Source: Chersky-840 sp963848335
Lineage (GTDB): Bacteria; Actinomycetota; Acidimicrobiia; Acidimicrobiales; UBA8190
Length of the DNA stretch: 64,000 nucleotides
Assembly (NCBI GenBank): GCA_963848335.1
Contig: CAWKDD010000001.1
Coordinates: 1,426,001 to 1,490,000, forward strand
Direction of reading: 5' to 3'
Shown here: positions 1 through 8,168 of the stretch, in pieces
Position numbering within the stretch: the first letter of the stretch is position 1
Layout: each line of letters begins with the position of its first letter
Translations under genes and position numbers: made by a program
Notes under the pieces: model-generated
The model's input: only the letters and a program-made list of their open reading frames with translations
Told to the model about the DNA's origin: nothing
The model's database searches: none

Positions 1-54
1 GCCTACGTCGAGCACGGAACCACGGGCGCGGCGACCGGCGACCTGCCTCTGTAG
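1..54 (+). CDS. 3' end of an unidentified gene
   Basis: The first 18 codons read open in frame 1 and end at TAG (52-54), giving a 17-residue tail finishing in GDLPL. The next gene on the opposite strand ends at 59, so this would be an ordinary tail-to-tail junction. Only the tail lies in the window and no function can be inferred. A chance open frame of this length in GC-rich DNA is also possible. Confidence 0.35.
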   Translation, partial: AYVEHGTTGAATGDLPL

Positions 55-58
55 GGGC

Positions 59-517
59 TCACCAGTAGTAGCGGTACACCACCTGGGCGACGCAGGAGGG
101 CTTGTCCGAGCCCTCGGTCTCGATGGTGATGTCGAGGACCACCTGGACACCGTCGGCACCGACGTTCTGCACCGACCCGATGCCGGCACCGAGCCGCAGC
201 TTCGAGCCCACCTTGACCGGCGACGGGAAGCGGACCTTGTTGCACCCGTAGTTCACGCCGAACTTGAAGCCCTCGACCCGCACCACCTCGTGCAGGATGG
301 CCGGGATGATCGACAGCGTCAGGTACCCGTGCGCGATGGTGGCGCCGAAGGGCCCCGAAGCGGCCCGCTCGGGGTCGACGTGGATCCACTGGTGGTCCCC
401 GGTGGCATCGGCGAACAGGTTCACCTGCGCCTGGTCGATCACGTGCCAGTCGGACCACCCGAGGTGCTGGCCCGCCAGCGAGTTGAGCTCCTCGATGCTC
501 GAAACGGTCGTCGTCAT
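59..517 (-). CDS. MaoC-family (R)-specific enoyl-CoA hydratase-like protein
   Basis: A 152-residue single hot-dog domain protein of the usual length for short MaoC/NodN-like hydratases. The hydratase motif is seen around residues 38-52 as ATGDHQWIHVDPERA; by family knowledge its Asp and His are the catalytic pair that adds water to trans-2-enoyl-CoA. A later GxxKVRFPSPV segment is typical of the second strand pair. The substrate cannot be told from sequence, and fatty-acid or polyketide CoA esters are likely. The ATG at 517 is supported by a -10-like TAGTGT six bases upstream. Its start overlaps the end of the neighbouring membrane-protein gene by 4 nt, but its own -10 suggests it can be transcribed alone. 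Confidence 0.85.
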   Translation of the reverse strand: MTTTVSSIEELNSLAGQHLGWSDWHVIDQAQVNLFADATGDHQWIHVDPERAASGPFGATIAHGYLTLSIIPAILHEVVRVEGFKFGVNYGCNKVRFPSPVKVGSKLRLGAGIGSVQNVGADGVQVVLDITIETEGSDKPSCVAQVVYRYYW

Positions 518-927
518 GGCACGACACTACGCCGCGGCCCGGGGCCCTCGTCACCCTGCGGCGCGCCGGGCGCGCTCGACTTGAACCAGATGCGCTGGTA
601 CTCGCGGCTCTGGGGATGGAGGAACAGGGCGATGAGCACCGCCATGAAGGCCAGGTTCAGGATGATCCCGCCGAACCCGGTGTCGAACAGCACGAGGAGG
701 TAGACCAGCGCACTGAGACCGGCGAGGACGACCCCGAGCCAGTAGCCCCAACGCCGCTCGTTGGCCACGCCGTACCCGGCCACCCCGAGGCCCAGCGAGA
801 TCACGAGCGGGTACGCCCCGAACAAGATGAACAGCAGGCTGATGGCGGCGGTTGCGTAACACAACATCACCGCGCCCTGCAGCGTCTGGGGCTGCGACGG
901 GTCGAACCAGCGTCGGGGCTCGGCCAT
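514..927 (-). CDS. Small integral membrane protein, function unknown
   Basis: A 137-residue protein with about four hydrophobic segments: residues ~18-45, ~47-60, ~62-82 and ~86-103. It has a short polar N-terminus (MAEPRRWFDPSQP) and a basic, Pro/Gly-rich C-terminal tail. The segments are close together with short loops, as in small four-helix membrane proteins. No known family motif was recognised. Its stop overlaps the start of the MaoC-like gene by 4 nt, so the two may be co-transcribed. The ATG at 927 is the natural start because the reading frame upstream lacks membrane-like sequence. Confidence 0.6.
   Translation of the reverse strand: MAEPRRWFDPSQPQTLQGAVMLCYATAAISLLFILFGAYPLVISLGLGVAGYGVANERRWGYWLGVVLAGLSALVYLLVLFDTGFGGIILNLAFMAVLIALFLHPQSREYQRIWFKSSAPGAPQGDEGPGPRRSVVP
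524..529 (-). promoter_or_regulatory. -10 box of the MaoC-like gene (leaderless type)
   Basis: On the minus strand TAGTGT fits TAnnnT and ends 6 nt before the ATG at 517, so transcription would begin at or next to the start codon. No good -35 is seen. The spacing matches that of many other genes in this window. Confidence 0.45.
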
Positions 928-976
928 CGGGTCATTCTTGCAGGTCCGGGTGGCCGACCCGACCCGGTCCGGTCTG

Positions 977-982
977 TAGTCT
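977..982 (+). promoter_or_regulatory. -10 box of the VIT-type transporter gene
   Basis: TAGTCT matches TAnnnT and ends 7 nt before the GTG at 990, a spacing that implies a leaderless or nearly leaderless transcript. It also favours GTG 990 over GTG 987. Confidence 0.45.
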
Positions 983-989
983 CGAGGTG

Positions 990-1790
990 GTGAAGGCGAC
1001 CCGCGAGCGCGAGGTCAGGAGCCGGGCGTCCCGGCTGCTGCGCCGTCGGGCGTCGCCGGAGCACCCCAGCCACCGGCGTGCCGGGGACGTCCACAGCTGG
1101 GACCACCACCGCGACATCCAGGGCGGAGGAGCACGCGCCGCGGTGTTCGGGGTGAGCGACGGTCTGGTCACCAACGTGTCGCTGATCCTCGGCTTCGCCG
1201 GTGCCGACGCCGGCCCCAGCGTGGTGCGCCTGGCCGGGATCTCCCTGCTCATCGCGGGGGCGTTCTCCATGGCGTCGGGCGAGTGGAATTCCATGTCGGC
1301 CCAGCGCGAGCTCCTCGAGCGTGAGCTGGCCATGGAGGAGCACGAGATCAGTCACCGGCCCGAGGGTGAGCGGCGCGAGCTCGTCGGGATCTACGTCAAG
1401 CGCGGGATCGACCCCTCGGTGGCCCGCACCCTCGCCGACGAGATGATGCGGACGCCCGAGCTGGCGCTCGAGACCCACGCCCGCGAGGAGCTGGGCATCA
1501 ATCCCAGATCGCTCGGCCAGCCACTTCAGGCGGCGTTGTCGTCCTTCGTCACCTTCGCCTTCGGGGCCCTGCTCCCCCTGCTGCCGTGGTTCGTGACGCG
1601 GGGGAACGCGGCGCTACTGGCGTCGGTGGTGCTCAGCGCGCTGGGCGCGGTGGGGGCCGGCGTGGCACTGGCGGCCTTCACCCGGCGCAGCTGGGTGCGG
1701 TCCTCGGCCCGCCAGCTCCTGATGACGGCGCTACCAGCCGCCGTGGTCTACGGCGTGGGCGCCCTGATCGGTATCTCGGTGGTCCACTAG
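990..1790 (+). CDS. VIT1/CCC1-family iron/manganese transporter-like membrane protein
   Basis: A 266-residue membrane protein of the VIT1/CCC1 family, which moves Fe2+ or Mn2+ across membranes. After a basic N-terminus it has GVSDGLVTNVSLILGFAGAD, the family's first-helix signature, then AGAFSMASGEWNSMSAQRE, the second-helix signature. A charged cytoplasmic segment rich in Glu follows (ELLERELAMEEHEI and EMMRTPELALETHAREE), where plant VIT1 binds metal. Three C-terminal hydrophobic helices complete the fold. The direction of transport cannot be told. GTG 990 is chosen because a -10 lies 7 nt upstream and the family begins near here. Its TAG shares bases with the stop of the converging repeat-protein gene (CTAG, 1787-1790). 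Confidence 0.85.
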   Translation: MKATREREVRSRASRLLRRRASPEHPSHRRAGDVHSWDHHRDIQGGGARAAVFGVSDGLVTNVSLILGFAGADAGPSVVRLAGISLLIAGAFSMASGEWNSMSAQRELLERELAMEEHEISHRPEGERRELVGIYVKRGIDPSVARTLADEMMRTPELALETHAREELGINPRSLGQPLQAALSSFVTFAFGALLPLLPWFVTRGNAALLASVVLSALGAVGAGVALAAFTRRSWVRSSARQLLMTALPAAVVYGVGALIGISVVH

Positions 1791-4700
1791 GGCCGCCGGA
1801 TCCACAGCCTCTCGGAGTCGGCGGCTCCGGTGGTGGCGCCACCGGTACCACCTCCGGCGCCAGGGCCCGCGTGCGGCGCCGGGCGTCGCCGGGCGGGGGC
1901 GAGGTAGGCCAGCCGGTGCATGACCCGGCGGGGAGCGTCGACCACCGCCAAGAGGGCGAAGCCCAGGACCATGAGGGCGCCGCCCACCACCGCCAACAAC
2001 TGGGCGAGACCTCCCAGGCCCGTGAAGGCCAGGGCCCCGGAGCTGGCCGCCACCACCGGGTCCGACGGTGCCGACGGGTCCGAGGACCCCGAGGTGCCCG
2101 CACCCGTCGGCCCCTGCGTCGTGGGCGGGTTCGTGGCCGCGGTCCCCCTGCTCGGGGTGGTGGTGCCGGGAGAATCGGGGCTCGAGGCCGGGCTCGTGGT
2201 GGCCGAGGTGGGGGCGATCACGGTCGTCGGAGGGCCAGGCGAGGTCCCGGGGCACCCGGGTGGGGTGCCGGTCTCGCCCTCGGCCTGGTAGAAGAGCCCG
2301 AGGAGCGTGCACACCGTGTTGGTGGCGACGAGCCACGTGCCGTCGACCGACACGGCGTATCCCGTGTTGTCGGGCAGCAGCGGCGAGCCGCCCGTGCCGA
2401 GGATGTCATAGATCACCTGCGCGCACGGGCTCGTGAGCCCCACCTGGCTACAGCCCGAGCTGTCGAGGAAGGTGATGCTGTCCACGCTCGCCCCGGTGGC
2501 CGACGAGCTCAGCGACGACGAGAACGCCGTGCTGAACGCGGTCTCGATGGAGGCGCCGTTCTGGACGACGGCCACCCGGTCGGCGATCGACGCGTTCGGG
2601 TCGAACAGCGTCTGGAACGCCTGGGTGATGGCGCTCGAGTCGCCCGAGGGCTCGGTCGTCGGAGTGGTGCCGGGCTCGGTCGTCGGAGTGGTGGCCGGCG
2701 GGATGGTGCCGGTGATGGTGGGCGGCGGGGTCGTCTCCGTGGTGGCGCTGGTGGCGATCACCGGGGCGATGGCCGGACCGGTCGGGGCGCTGGACACGAT
2801 CCCGGTGGGGGCGCTGTCGTTCGGGAAGGGCTTGCACGTCAGGGTGAGGGTGCTGCCCGACACCACCAGCGCCAGCGACACGGCCGGGTCGATGGCCAGA
2901 GTGACCGTATCGCCCGAGGCGGTGAAGGGCCCCACGGTCCCCGGAGGCGAGGGCAGCTCCAGCACCAGGCCCGATGACGGCACGGGGCTCGGGATGGGCG
3001 CGTCGATGGCCAGCTCGCCCGAGGACACCGACGCCGGCGTGGCGCCGACGGCGTCCACGTGGACCACCGCTGATCCCGTGATGGCCGAGTTCCCCAGGGC
3101 CGCCGCCGCCGACACGATCGACGACGGGAGCGAGACCTGGGTCTGGAAGTCCGTGGCCGAGAACGACTGCCCCGAGCTCAGCGAGGCGGGGATCGACGCC
3201 GATGTGGTCACGTCGTTGAGGGCGATGTTCCCGACCGGGGTGCCCGGGCAGTACAGCTCGTAGGGGCCGGTGAGCCCACCGGGGGGGACCGTGACCGGAG
3301 TCGTCGGGGGCACGGTCGGGGGCACGGTCGGGGGAGTCGTGGATTGGCCTGCGGTCACGATCACCGGCGAGAACGGTGAGGTGTCGGGAGCGGTGGTGGC
3401 GATGCCGGTGGGGGCGCTGTCGTCGGGATAGGCGGTGCAGCTGAGGTTGAGGTTGCTCCCCGAGATGGAGAGCACCAGGCTCACGTCCGCGTTCTGGGCG
3501 ATCGTGATGGAGCTGCTCGACGCCGTGAACGGGCCCACCGTCTCGGGTGTCGAGGGCACCGTGAGCGTGACGCCCGACGGCGGCACCGGTTGGGGGAGGG
3601 GGGCCGAGAAGCTCAGCTGTCCGGTCGACAGCGAGGCGGGGCTGGCTCCGGCCGCGTCGATGCTCGCCGAGGCGGTCCCCGTGATCGCCGTGTTGCCCAA
3701 CGCCGAGGCCGCCGAGGCGATCGACTGGGGCAGCGGTACCTGGACCTGATAGCCCGTCACGCTGAATTGGTCACCCGGGGCCGGGTCCGCCGGGGACAGG
3801 GTCGCCGACGTGGTCACGCCGTTGAGCACGATGTTGCCCACCGGGGTGCCCGGGCAGTACAGCTCGTAGGGACCCACTCCTCCCGGCCCGACGGGCGGAG
3901 GCGGCGTGATGGTGGCGTTGCCGGTGACGATGACCGGCTCGACGGGCGAGGCCGTCGGCGCGCCGGCGGCGATGCCGGTGGGCTCGCTGTCGTTGGGATA
4001 CGCGGTGCAGAAGAGCCCGAAGTTGTCCCCGAACTCGGTCACGTTCAGGTTGATCTCGCCGACGTCGAAGGCGATGGGACCGCCGACGGCGGTGAAGGTG
4101 CCCAGCGTGCCCGCCGGCGGGGTGGCGACGAACTGCACTCCGGTGGCGGGCACGGGGTTGGGAAGGGTGACGTCGAAGGGCATGTCGACCACGTCGCCGT
4201 AGGGGTTGGGGTACGGGTACGGGACCTGGATGGGTCCCGTCTGCTCGACCGGCAGCGGGATGGGTCCACCGAATCCGGCCACGCCCGTGGTGTCGAGGAA
4301 CATGGTGGCGTCCCCGGTGATCTGGGTGAGGCCGAGGCCTTCGGCCTCCTGGGCCACGGCCTGGGGGATCGAGAATTGGGTCTGGAGGCCGTTCAGCTGG
4401 AATTGCTGGCCTTGGGACAGCGTGGACGGTGACAAGGTGGCCGTGGTGGACGTGTCGTTCAGCACGAGGTCGCCGACCGGGCTTCCCGGGCAGTACATCT
4501 CGTAGGGGCCCGTCGAGGTCACCGGGACGCCCGGCGGCAGCGGCGGGACGGGTGTCGTGGACGTGATGGGGAAGGTCCCCGACGCCGATGCCGTGGCGAT
4601 CACGGGGCGGATGGGGGGTCCTTCGGGCGCGGTGCCCGTCGACCCCGAGGTGGGGACGCTGTCGTTGGGGTACGCGGTGCACGACATCTTGAAGGCCTTG

Positions 4701-5815
4701 TTCGACAAGGCCGCCACCACGAGGGTCGACTGGTTCTGCGCGATCGTGAGGGCCCCACCGCTGGCGGTGAAGGGCCCCACCGTGGTGGGCGTCGTGGGGA
4801 AGTCGACGCTGAGTCCTGATGCCGGCACCGAGCTCGGGATGGGCACGTCGAACGCCATGGAGCCGGTGGAGGCCTGGTCGGTGGTGGCGCCGTAGGCGTC
4901 GACGGAGCTGGCCGCCAGTCCGTCGAAGCTGCTGTTGCCCAGCCCGGAGGCCGCCGACACCAGGCCGGCGGGGAGCGGGATCTGGGTCTGGTATCCGGTG
5001 ACGTCGAACTGCTCGCCCGCCGACAGGCTGGTGGGCGAGATCGTGGCGGTGGTGACCACGTCGTTGAGGACGAGGTCACCCACCGGGGTGTGGGGGCAGT
5101 ACAGCTCGTAGGGCCCGGTCAGCGCGCTGGGTGGGGGCGGCGGGCTGCTCTGTCCGGCGGTGGCGATCACCGGTGAGAGGGGAAGACCCGGCGGGGTCTC
5201 GTTCGTGAACCCCGATTGCGGTAACGAGTCGTTGGCGTACGCCACGCACTGCAGGTCGAGCAGCCCGATGCCGTCGGCGTCTTGGAAGGTGGTCTCGGAC
5301 TCCGAGTCCGAGCGCAACGTGATGTCGGCGCTCGTCGCCGTGAACGGGCCCACGGTGGCCGGCGTCGACGGGACCGACAGGGTGACGCCCGACGACGGGA
5401 TGGGGTTGGGGATGGGCACACTGAACGCCATGGGTCCGGTCGAGATCGAGGCGGGTGTCGCCCCCGTGGCGTCGATGGTGGTGTCGACGGTGCCGGTCAA
5501 CGACGTGAGGCCGGCGGCCTGGGCGGACTGCACGACGCTGGCGGGCAATTGCTCCTGGGTCTGGAATCCGGTCAGGTTGAATTGCTGTCCGGCTGTCGGG
5601 CTCGACGGGGACAGCGACCCGGTCAACGTGACGTCGTTGAGGACGACGTTTCCGGTGGGCGTGTTGGGACAGAACGTCTCGTACGGAGCGGTGTCGGCGA
5701 ACGCCGACGTGGTCAGGGCCTGGGTGACGACGCCGGCGACCAATGAGGACCCGACGACCAGTGCGAGCGCGCCGACGATGCTGAGCCGGGTTGCGACGGC
5801 TTGGAAACGTCCCAC
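1787..5815 (-). CDS. Large secreted five-repeat surface protein with LAFTG motif and C-terminal membrane anchor
   Basis: A 1342-residue exported protein. Residues 1-40 form a signal peptide with a likely AFA|D cleavage site. Five copies of a ~175-190-residue module follow, beginning near residues 42, 232, 435, 646 and 849. Each opens with a YELYCPGTPVG-like strand and closes with a C(T/K)xxPNDS strand, so each has two cysteines that probably pair, and copies are joined by Pro/Thr-rich linkers. After a Thr/Pro spacer, residues ~1057-1177 resemble the MTB12-type NTF2-like domain. LAFTG lies at ~1261-1265, then one membrane helix and a ~50-residue basic tail. The module resembles DUF6801 of actinobacterial secreted proteins in layout, but that link is from memory. 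GTG 5815 follows a GAGGGGG ribosome site; frames upstream belong to mshD. A paralogue with one module lies at 25757. Confidence 0.8.
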   Translation of the reverse strand: MGRFQAVATRLSIVGALALVVGSSLVAGVVTQALTTSAFADTAPYETFCPNTPTGNVVLNDVTLTGSLSPSSPTAGQQFNLTGFQTQEQLPASVVQSAQAAGLTSLTGTVDTTIDATGATPASISTGPMAFSVPIPNPIPSSGVTLSVPSTPATVGPFTATSADITLRSDSESETTFQDADGIGLLDLQCVAYANDSLPQSGFTNETPPGLPLSPVIATAGQSSPPPPPSALTGPYELYCPHTPVGDLVLNDVVTTATISPTSLSAGEQFDVTGYQTQIPLPAGLVSAASGLGNSSFDGLAASSVDAYGATTDQASTGSMAFDVPIPSSVPASGLSVDFPTTPTTVGPFTASGGALTIAQNQSTLVVAALSNKAFKMSCTAYPNDSVPTSGSTGTAPEGPPIRPVIATASASGTFPITSTTPVPPLPPGVPVTSTGPYEMYCPGSPVGDLVLNDTSTTATLSPSTLSQGQQFQLNGLQTQFSIPQAVAQEAEGLGLTQITGDATMFLDTTGVAGFGGPIPLPVEQTGPIQVPYPYPNPYGDVVDMPFDVTLPNPVPATGVQFVATPPAGTLGTFTAVGGPIAFDVGEINLNVTEFGDNFGLFCTAYPNDSEPTGIAAGAPTASPVEPVIVTGNATITPPPPVGPGGVGPYELYCPGTPVGNIVLNGVTTSATLSPADPAPGDQFSVTGYQVQVPLPQSIASAASALGNTAITGTASASIDAAGASPASLSTGQLSFSAPLPQPVPPSGVTLTVPSTPETVGPFTASSSSITIAQNADVSLVLSISGSNLNLSCTAYPDDSAPTGIATTAPDTSPFSPVIVTAGQSTTPPTVPPTVPPTTPVTVPPGGLTGPYELYCPGTPVGNIALNDVTTSASIPASLSSGQSFSATDFQTQVSLPSSIVSAAAALGNSAITGSAVVHVDAVGATPASVSSGELAIDAPIPSPVPSSGLVLELPSPPGTVGPFTASGDTVTLAIDPAVSLALVVSGSTLTLTCKPFPNDSAPTGIVSSAPTGPAIAPVIATSATTETTPPPTITGTIPPATTPTTEPGTTPTTEPSGDSSAITQAFQTLFDPNASIADRVAVVQNGASIETAFSTAFSSSLSSSATGASVDSITFLDSSGCSQVGLTSPCAQVIYDILGTGGSPLLPDNTGYAVSVDGTWLVATNTVCTLLGLFYQAEGETGTPPGCPGTSPGPPTTVIAPTSATTSPASSPDSPGTTTPSRGTAATNPPTTQGPTGAGTSGSSDPSAPSDPVVAASSGALAFTGLGGLAQLLAVVGGALMVLGFALLAVVDAPRRVMHRLAYLAPARRRPAPHAGPGAGGGTGGATTGAADSERLWIRRP
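2750..5690 (-). repeat. Five tandem protein-coding modules (~520-600 bp each)
   Basis: The modules start (minus strand) near 5688, 5117, 4510, 3875 and 3268. Each start is marked on the plus strand by a near-identical GGGCAGTACAGCTCGTA-like stretch, the reverse complement of the codons for YELYCP. Modules 4 and 5 are the most alike and closest to the single module of the paralogue at 25757. Module 1 is the most diverged (FCPNTPTG), and module 3 carries an extra Pro/Tyr-rich insert (PYPYPNPYGD). Confidence 0.85.
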
Positions 5816-5982
5816 GGTGACCCCCTCTGCCCCGCCGGCTGGGAGATCGTGGCCCCTCTGTCGGCGGGGCGCATGTGTAATGCCATGGCAGCAGTCGGGG
5901 CCCCGGCCCGCATCCCCAAGATTGATGAACCTCTGAGAGTGACGGACCGTGACAGAGGGGTCACAATCGGCCCGAGGAGCAC
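5816..5982 (-). promoter_or_regulatory. Long leader of the repeat protein with three GTGAC/GTCAC half sites
   Basis: This 167-bp stretch separates the repeat-protein start from the end of mshD. It holds an inverted pair, GTGAC (5949-5953) and GTCAC (5960-5964) six bases apart, and another GTGAC at 5939-5943. The pair could be a regulator site or a small hairpin. Unlike most genes here there is no -10 box next to the start codon, but there is a clear purine-rich ribosome site (GAGGGGG). So this mRNA is expected to have a 5' leader. No known riboswitch was recognised. Confidence 0.35.
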
Positions 5983-6925
5983 TTATCCGGCGGGCACGTC
6001 CGTCACGTAGGCGCGATCGGTGTGGTCGACGTCGAACCCGAGCTTCCGGTAGAGGTGCACGGCGGCCGCGTTGTCGGCGTCGACGTAGAGCATGGCCGTG
6101 GTGATGCCCCGGGACGCCAGGGAGTCGAGTCCGGCCAGGACGAGGTCGCGTCCCGAGGCCGAGGCCCTGGAAGTCGGGGTCCACCGAGATGACGTAGATC
6201 TCCCCCAGGGGAGGGTCGGTGTCGTAGTGGATCTTCGTCCAGCACGAGGCGGCCAACCGCCCGTCACGCTCGTGGAGGAGGAAGCCGCCGGGGTCGAACC
6301 AGGCCTCGGACTCGCGTTCGAGGATGCGTGTCGAGGTTCCAGCCACCTTGCTCGGGGTGGGACGCGAACGCCCGGTTGTTGACCACGAGCCAGGCCGCCT
6401 CGTCGACGCCGGGCTCGAAGGGCCGGGTGTCGATACGGAGGTGGTCGTCGTCGACGGGCAGGGGACGGCGCATCTGGTAGAGGTCGCGGCCCCGCCGCAG
6501 GCCGCAGACCTCGGCCATGGCGTCTGTCTGCGGCGTCGGCTTCGGGACCCACAGATGGACGTGCCCCCCACCCTGGCGCGACACCTCGCGCAGCGCCGCC
6601 GCCAGCAGGCTGATGCCGACCTCGGCGTCGGGCCCGCGGTGGTCGGGACGGATCACCACCTCGACGCCCCAGGTGTCGTGGCCGCGGCTCAACTGGGCGT
6701 AGCCCGACGAGGGGGCCGTTGGCGCGGCTCGCGGGCCACGAAGCCGGCGAAGCCCTTGCGGCCGCCGTGGACCAGGTCGAGCCACTTGTGCTCGCCCAGC
6801 GGGTAGTGGCCATCGGCCACCAGCGCGTGCTGCAGGAGCTGGGACACCTCGGCGATGTCGGACTCGCCCATCCGGCGTTTCACCTCGACGGGGTGCACGG
6901 GCCGAAGGCTACCCGCCGCGCCCAT
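5983..6925 (-). CDS. mshD: Mycothiol synthase MshD (acetyl-CoA:Cys-GlcN-Ins acetyltransferase), frame broken
   Basis: Pieced together, this encodes a ~313-residue protein of two GNAT domains, the size of mycobacterial MshD, which makes the last step of mycothiol. Family-specific strings are present: NNRAFASHPEQGGW, ESEAWFDPGGFLL, TKIHYDTDPPLGEIYV, LYVDADNAAAVHLYRKLGF. They lie in different frames. About four extra single bases would explain this, near 6728, 6703, 6327 and 6152, and removing them restores a continuous match. The intact motifs on both sides of every break speak for sequencing errors rather than a decayed gene. The ATG at 6925 gives the usual length. It is divergent from nth. 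Confidence 0.85.
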
Positions 6926-6988
6926 GACCGGGAGCCCGAGGCCCCGGAGATGGCTCGGGGAGCCGGAGGGCTCGGCGCGCGGGATCGG

Positions 6989-6994
6989 TACTCT
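6989..6994 (+). promoter_or_regulatory. -10 box of nth
   Basis: TACTCT ends 7 nt before the GTG at 7002, giving the leaderless arrangement seen at other genes here. Confidence 0.45.
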
Positions 6995-7001
6995 CGATGC
7001 C

Positions 7002-7664
7002 GTGGCACGCCCCCGTTCCCTGCGCGGCCGGGCGCGCGAGGTGGTGACGCGCCTCGCCCTCGAGTACCCCGGCACGGCCGACGGAGCTGTGCGCGCTCAG
7101 GCACGACGGGCCCTTCCAATTGCTCGTGGCCACGATCCTGTCGGCCCAGTGCACCGACGAGCGGGTGAACATGGTGACGCCGGGGCTGTTCGCGGCCTAC
7201 CCGACGCCCGCCGCGCTGGCCGCATGCGCCCGCTGGAGGACCTCGAGGAGCGGATCCGGTCTACGGGGTTCTTCCGGTCCAAGGCCAAGAGCCTGCTGGG
7301 CATGGCCCGGGGCGTGAGCGAGCGCTTCGGCGGCGAGGTGCCGTCGTCGATGGAGGACCTCACCAGCCTGCCCGGAGTGGGGCGCAAGACGGCCAACGTG
7401 GTGCGCAGCGTGGCCCTGGGACTGCCCGGGCTACCCGTCGACACCCACGTGGGGCGCCTGACCCGCCGCCTGGGCCTCACCGCGCACACCGACCCGGTGA
7501 AGGTCGAGAGCGACGTCGACGCCCTCGTTCCTCCGGCGGAGTGGGGCGCGCTGAGCTTGCGGCTCATCCTCCACGGTCGGAAGGTGTGCCGGGCCCGCTC
7601 GCCCCGGTGCGGGGAGTGCCTCCTGGCCGACATCTGCCCGTCGGCCCTGGTCCCGATGCGCTAG
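7002..7664 (+). CDS. nth: Endonuclease III (DNA glycosylase/AP lyase), frame broken
   Basis: Base-excision repair enzyme removing oxidised pyrimidines. The helix-hairpin-helix GVGRKTANVV carries the catalytic Lys, and PVDTHV supplies the catalytic Asp. The C-terminus has the iron-sulphur ligand pattern C-x6-C-x2-C-x5-C (CRARSPRCGECLLADIC). The N-terminal part LLVATILSAQCTDERVN is in another frame, so shifts occur near 7081 (one extra base) and near 7225. Corrected length is ~220 residues, normal for Nth. The gene order mshD-nth matches no operon, as the two are divergent. A hairpin terminator follows at 7795-7824. Confidence 0.88.
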   Translation: MARPRSLRGRAREVVTRLALEYPGTADGAVRAQARRALPIARGHDPVGPVHRRAGEHGDAGAVRGLPDARRAGRMRPLEDLEERIRSTGFFRSKAKSLLGMARGVSERFGGEVPSSMEDLTSLPGVGRKTANVVRSVALGLPGLPVDTHVGRLTRRLGLTAHTDPVKVESDVDALVPPAEWGALSLRLILHGRKVCRARSPRCGECLLADICPSALVPMR

Positions 7665-7794
7665 AGGATTTGGGCCAATGTTTTGTGTCGCTCCTGGAAG
7701 GTCCTGACCCCACGTGGTGTTGTAGAGAGCACGGAACCGGTTCCCGCCACCTGGTTCCGATGAGCGCGGCCGGGTCCGCCGCCTGGCCCGCTCG

Positions 7795-7824
7795 GGCGAC
7801 GGCGCCCGCGAGGGCGCCGTCGCC
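7795..7824. terminator. Bidirectional hairpin terminator between nth and the 66-residue gene
   Basis: A perfect 13-bp stem (GGCGACGGCGCCC / GGGCGCCGTCGCC) encloses the loop GCGA. It lies between two converging genes. There is no strong T-run on either side, which is common for GC-rich actinobacterial terminators. Confidence 0.7.
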
Positions 7825-7828
7825 GCTT

Positions 7829-8029
7829 TCAGCGGCGCCGGCGGGGGGCCGAGGTGATGCGGCCGAGTCGCCGTCCCGCGCCGGTGAGGGCGCGTTCCAC
7901 CGCGAACAGCTCGGATGCGGTGTCGTCGTCGTGGTCCGAGGCGGCCTGGTCGGCGATGACCGCCACGCGCTGACGCAGCTCCTCGAGGGCGGTGGCCAAG
8001 GAGGACAGCTCGGCGAGGGGGGCGGACAC
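7829..8029 (-). CDS. Small conserved-type actinobacterial protein, function unknown
   Basis: A 66-residue protein starting at GTG 8029 with a predicted helical body of heptad-like Leu/Ala/Val spacing (LAELSSLATALEELRQRV) and an acidic patch DHDDD in the middle, ending in a basic tail. It looks like a short helical hairpin or coiled coil. Extending the frame upstream yields Arg/Pro/Ser-rich sequence that overlaps hisD, so the short start is preferred. It is head-to-head with hisD. No function is proposed. Confidence 0.55.
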   Translation of the reverse strand: MSAPLAELSSLATALEELRQRVAVIADQAASDHDDDTASELFAVERALTGAGRRLGRITSAPRRRR

Positions 8030-8153
8030 GCCCCGATGATGACCGATCCGCGCCCGGGATGCGAAGCGTCGGCGGCCGATCACCGGGTCGGCCCGGCGCG
8101 CGGCCGGCACCTCTGGGCCCCTCACCAGGGCCGGAGGGCAACGACACCCCGAG

Positions 8154-8159
8154 TACCAT
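8154..8159 (+). promoter_or_regulatory. -10 box of hisD (head of the his operon)
   Basis: TACCAT ends 9 nt before the GTG at 8169. A start of transcription 6-8 nt downstream would leave at most 1-3 untranslated bases. Confidence 0.45.
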
Positions 8160-8168
8160 CGAGTCCCC

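Noticed and set aside
5816..5982. c-di-AMP or c-di-GMP riboswitch before the repeat protein
   Set aside because: I could not match the conserved core of either class; only short GTGAC repeats are visible.
1787..6571. A longer 1594-residue version of the repeat protein
   Set aside because: The extra N-terminal part is a piece of mshD (ERESEAWFDPGG and following) joined by a frame break; the true start is GTG 5815, before the signal peptide.
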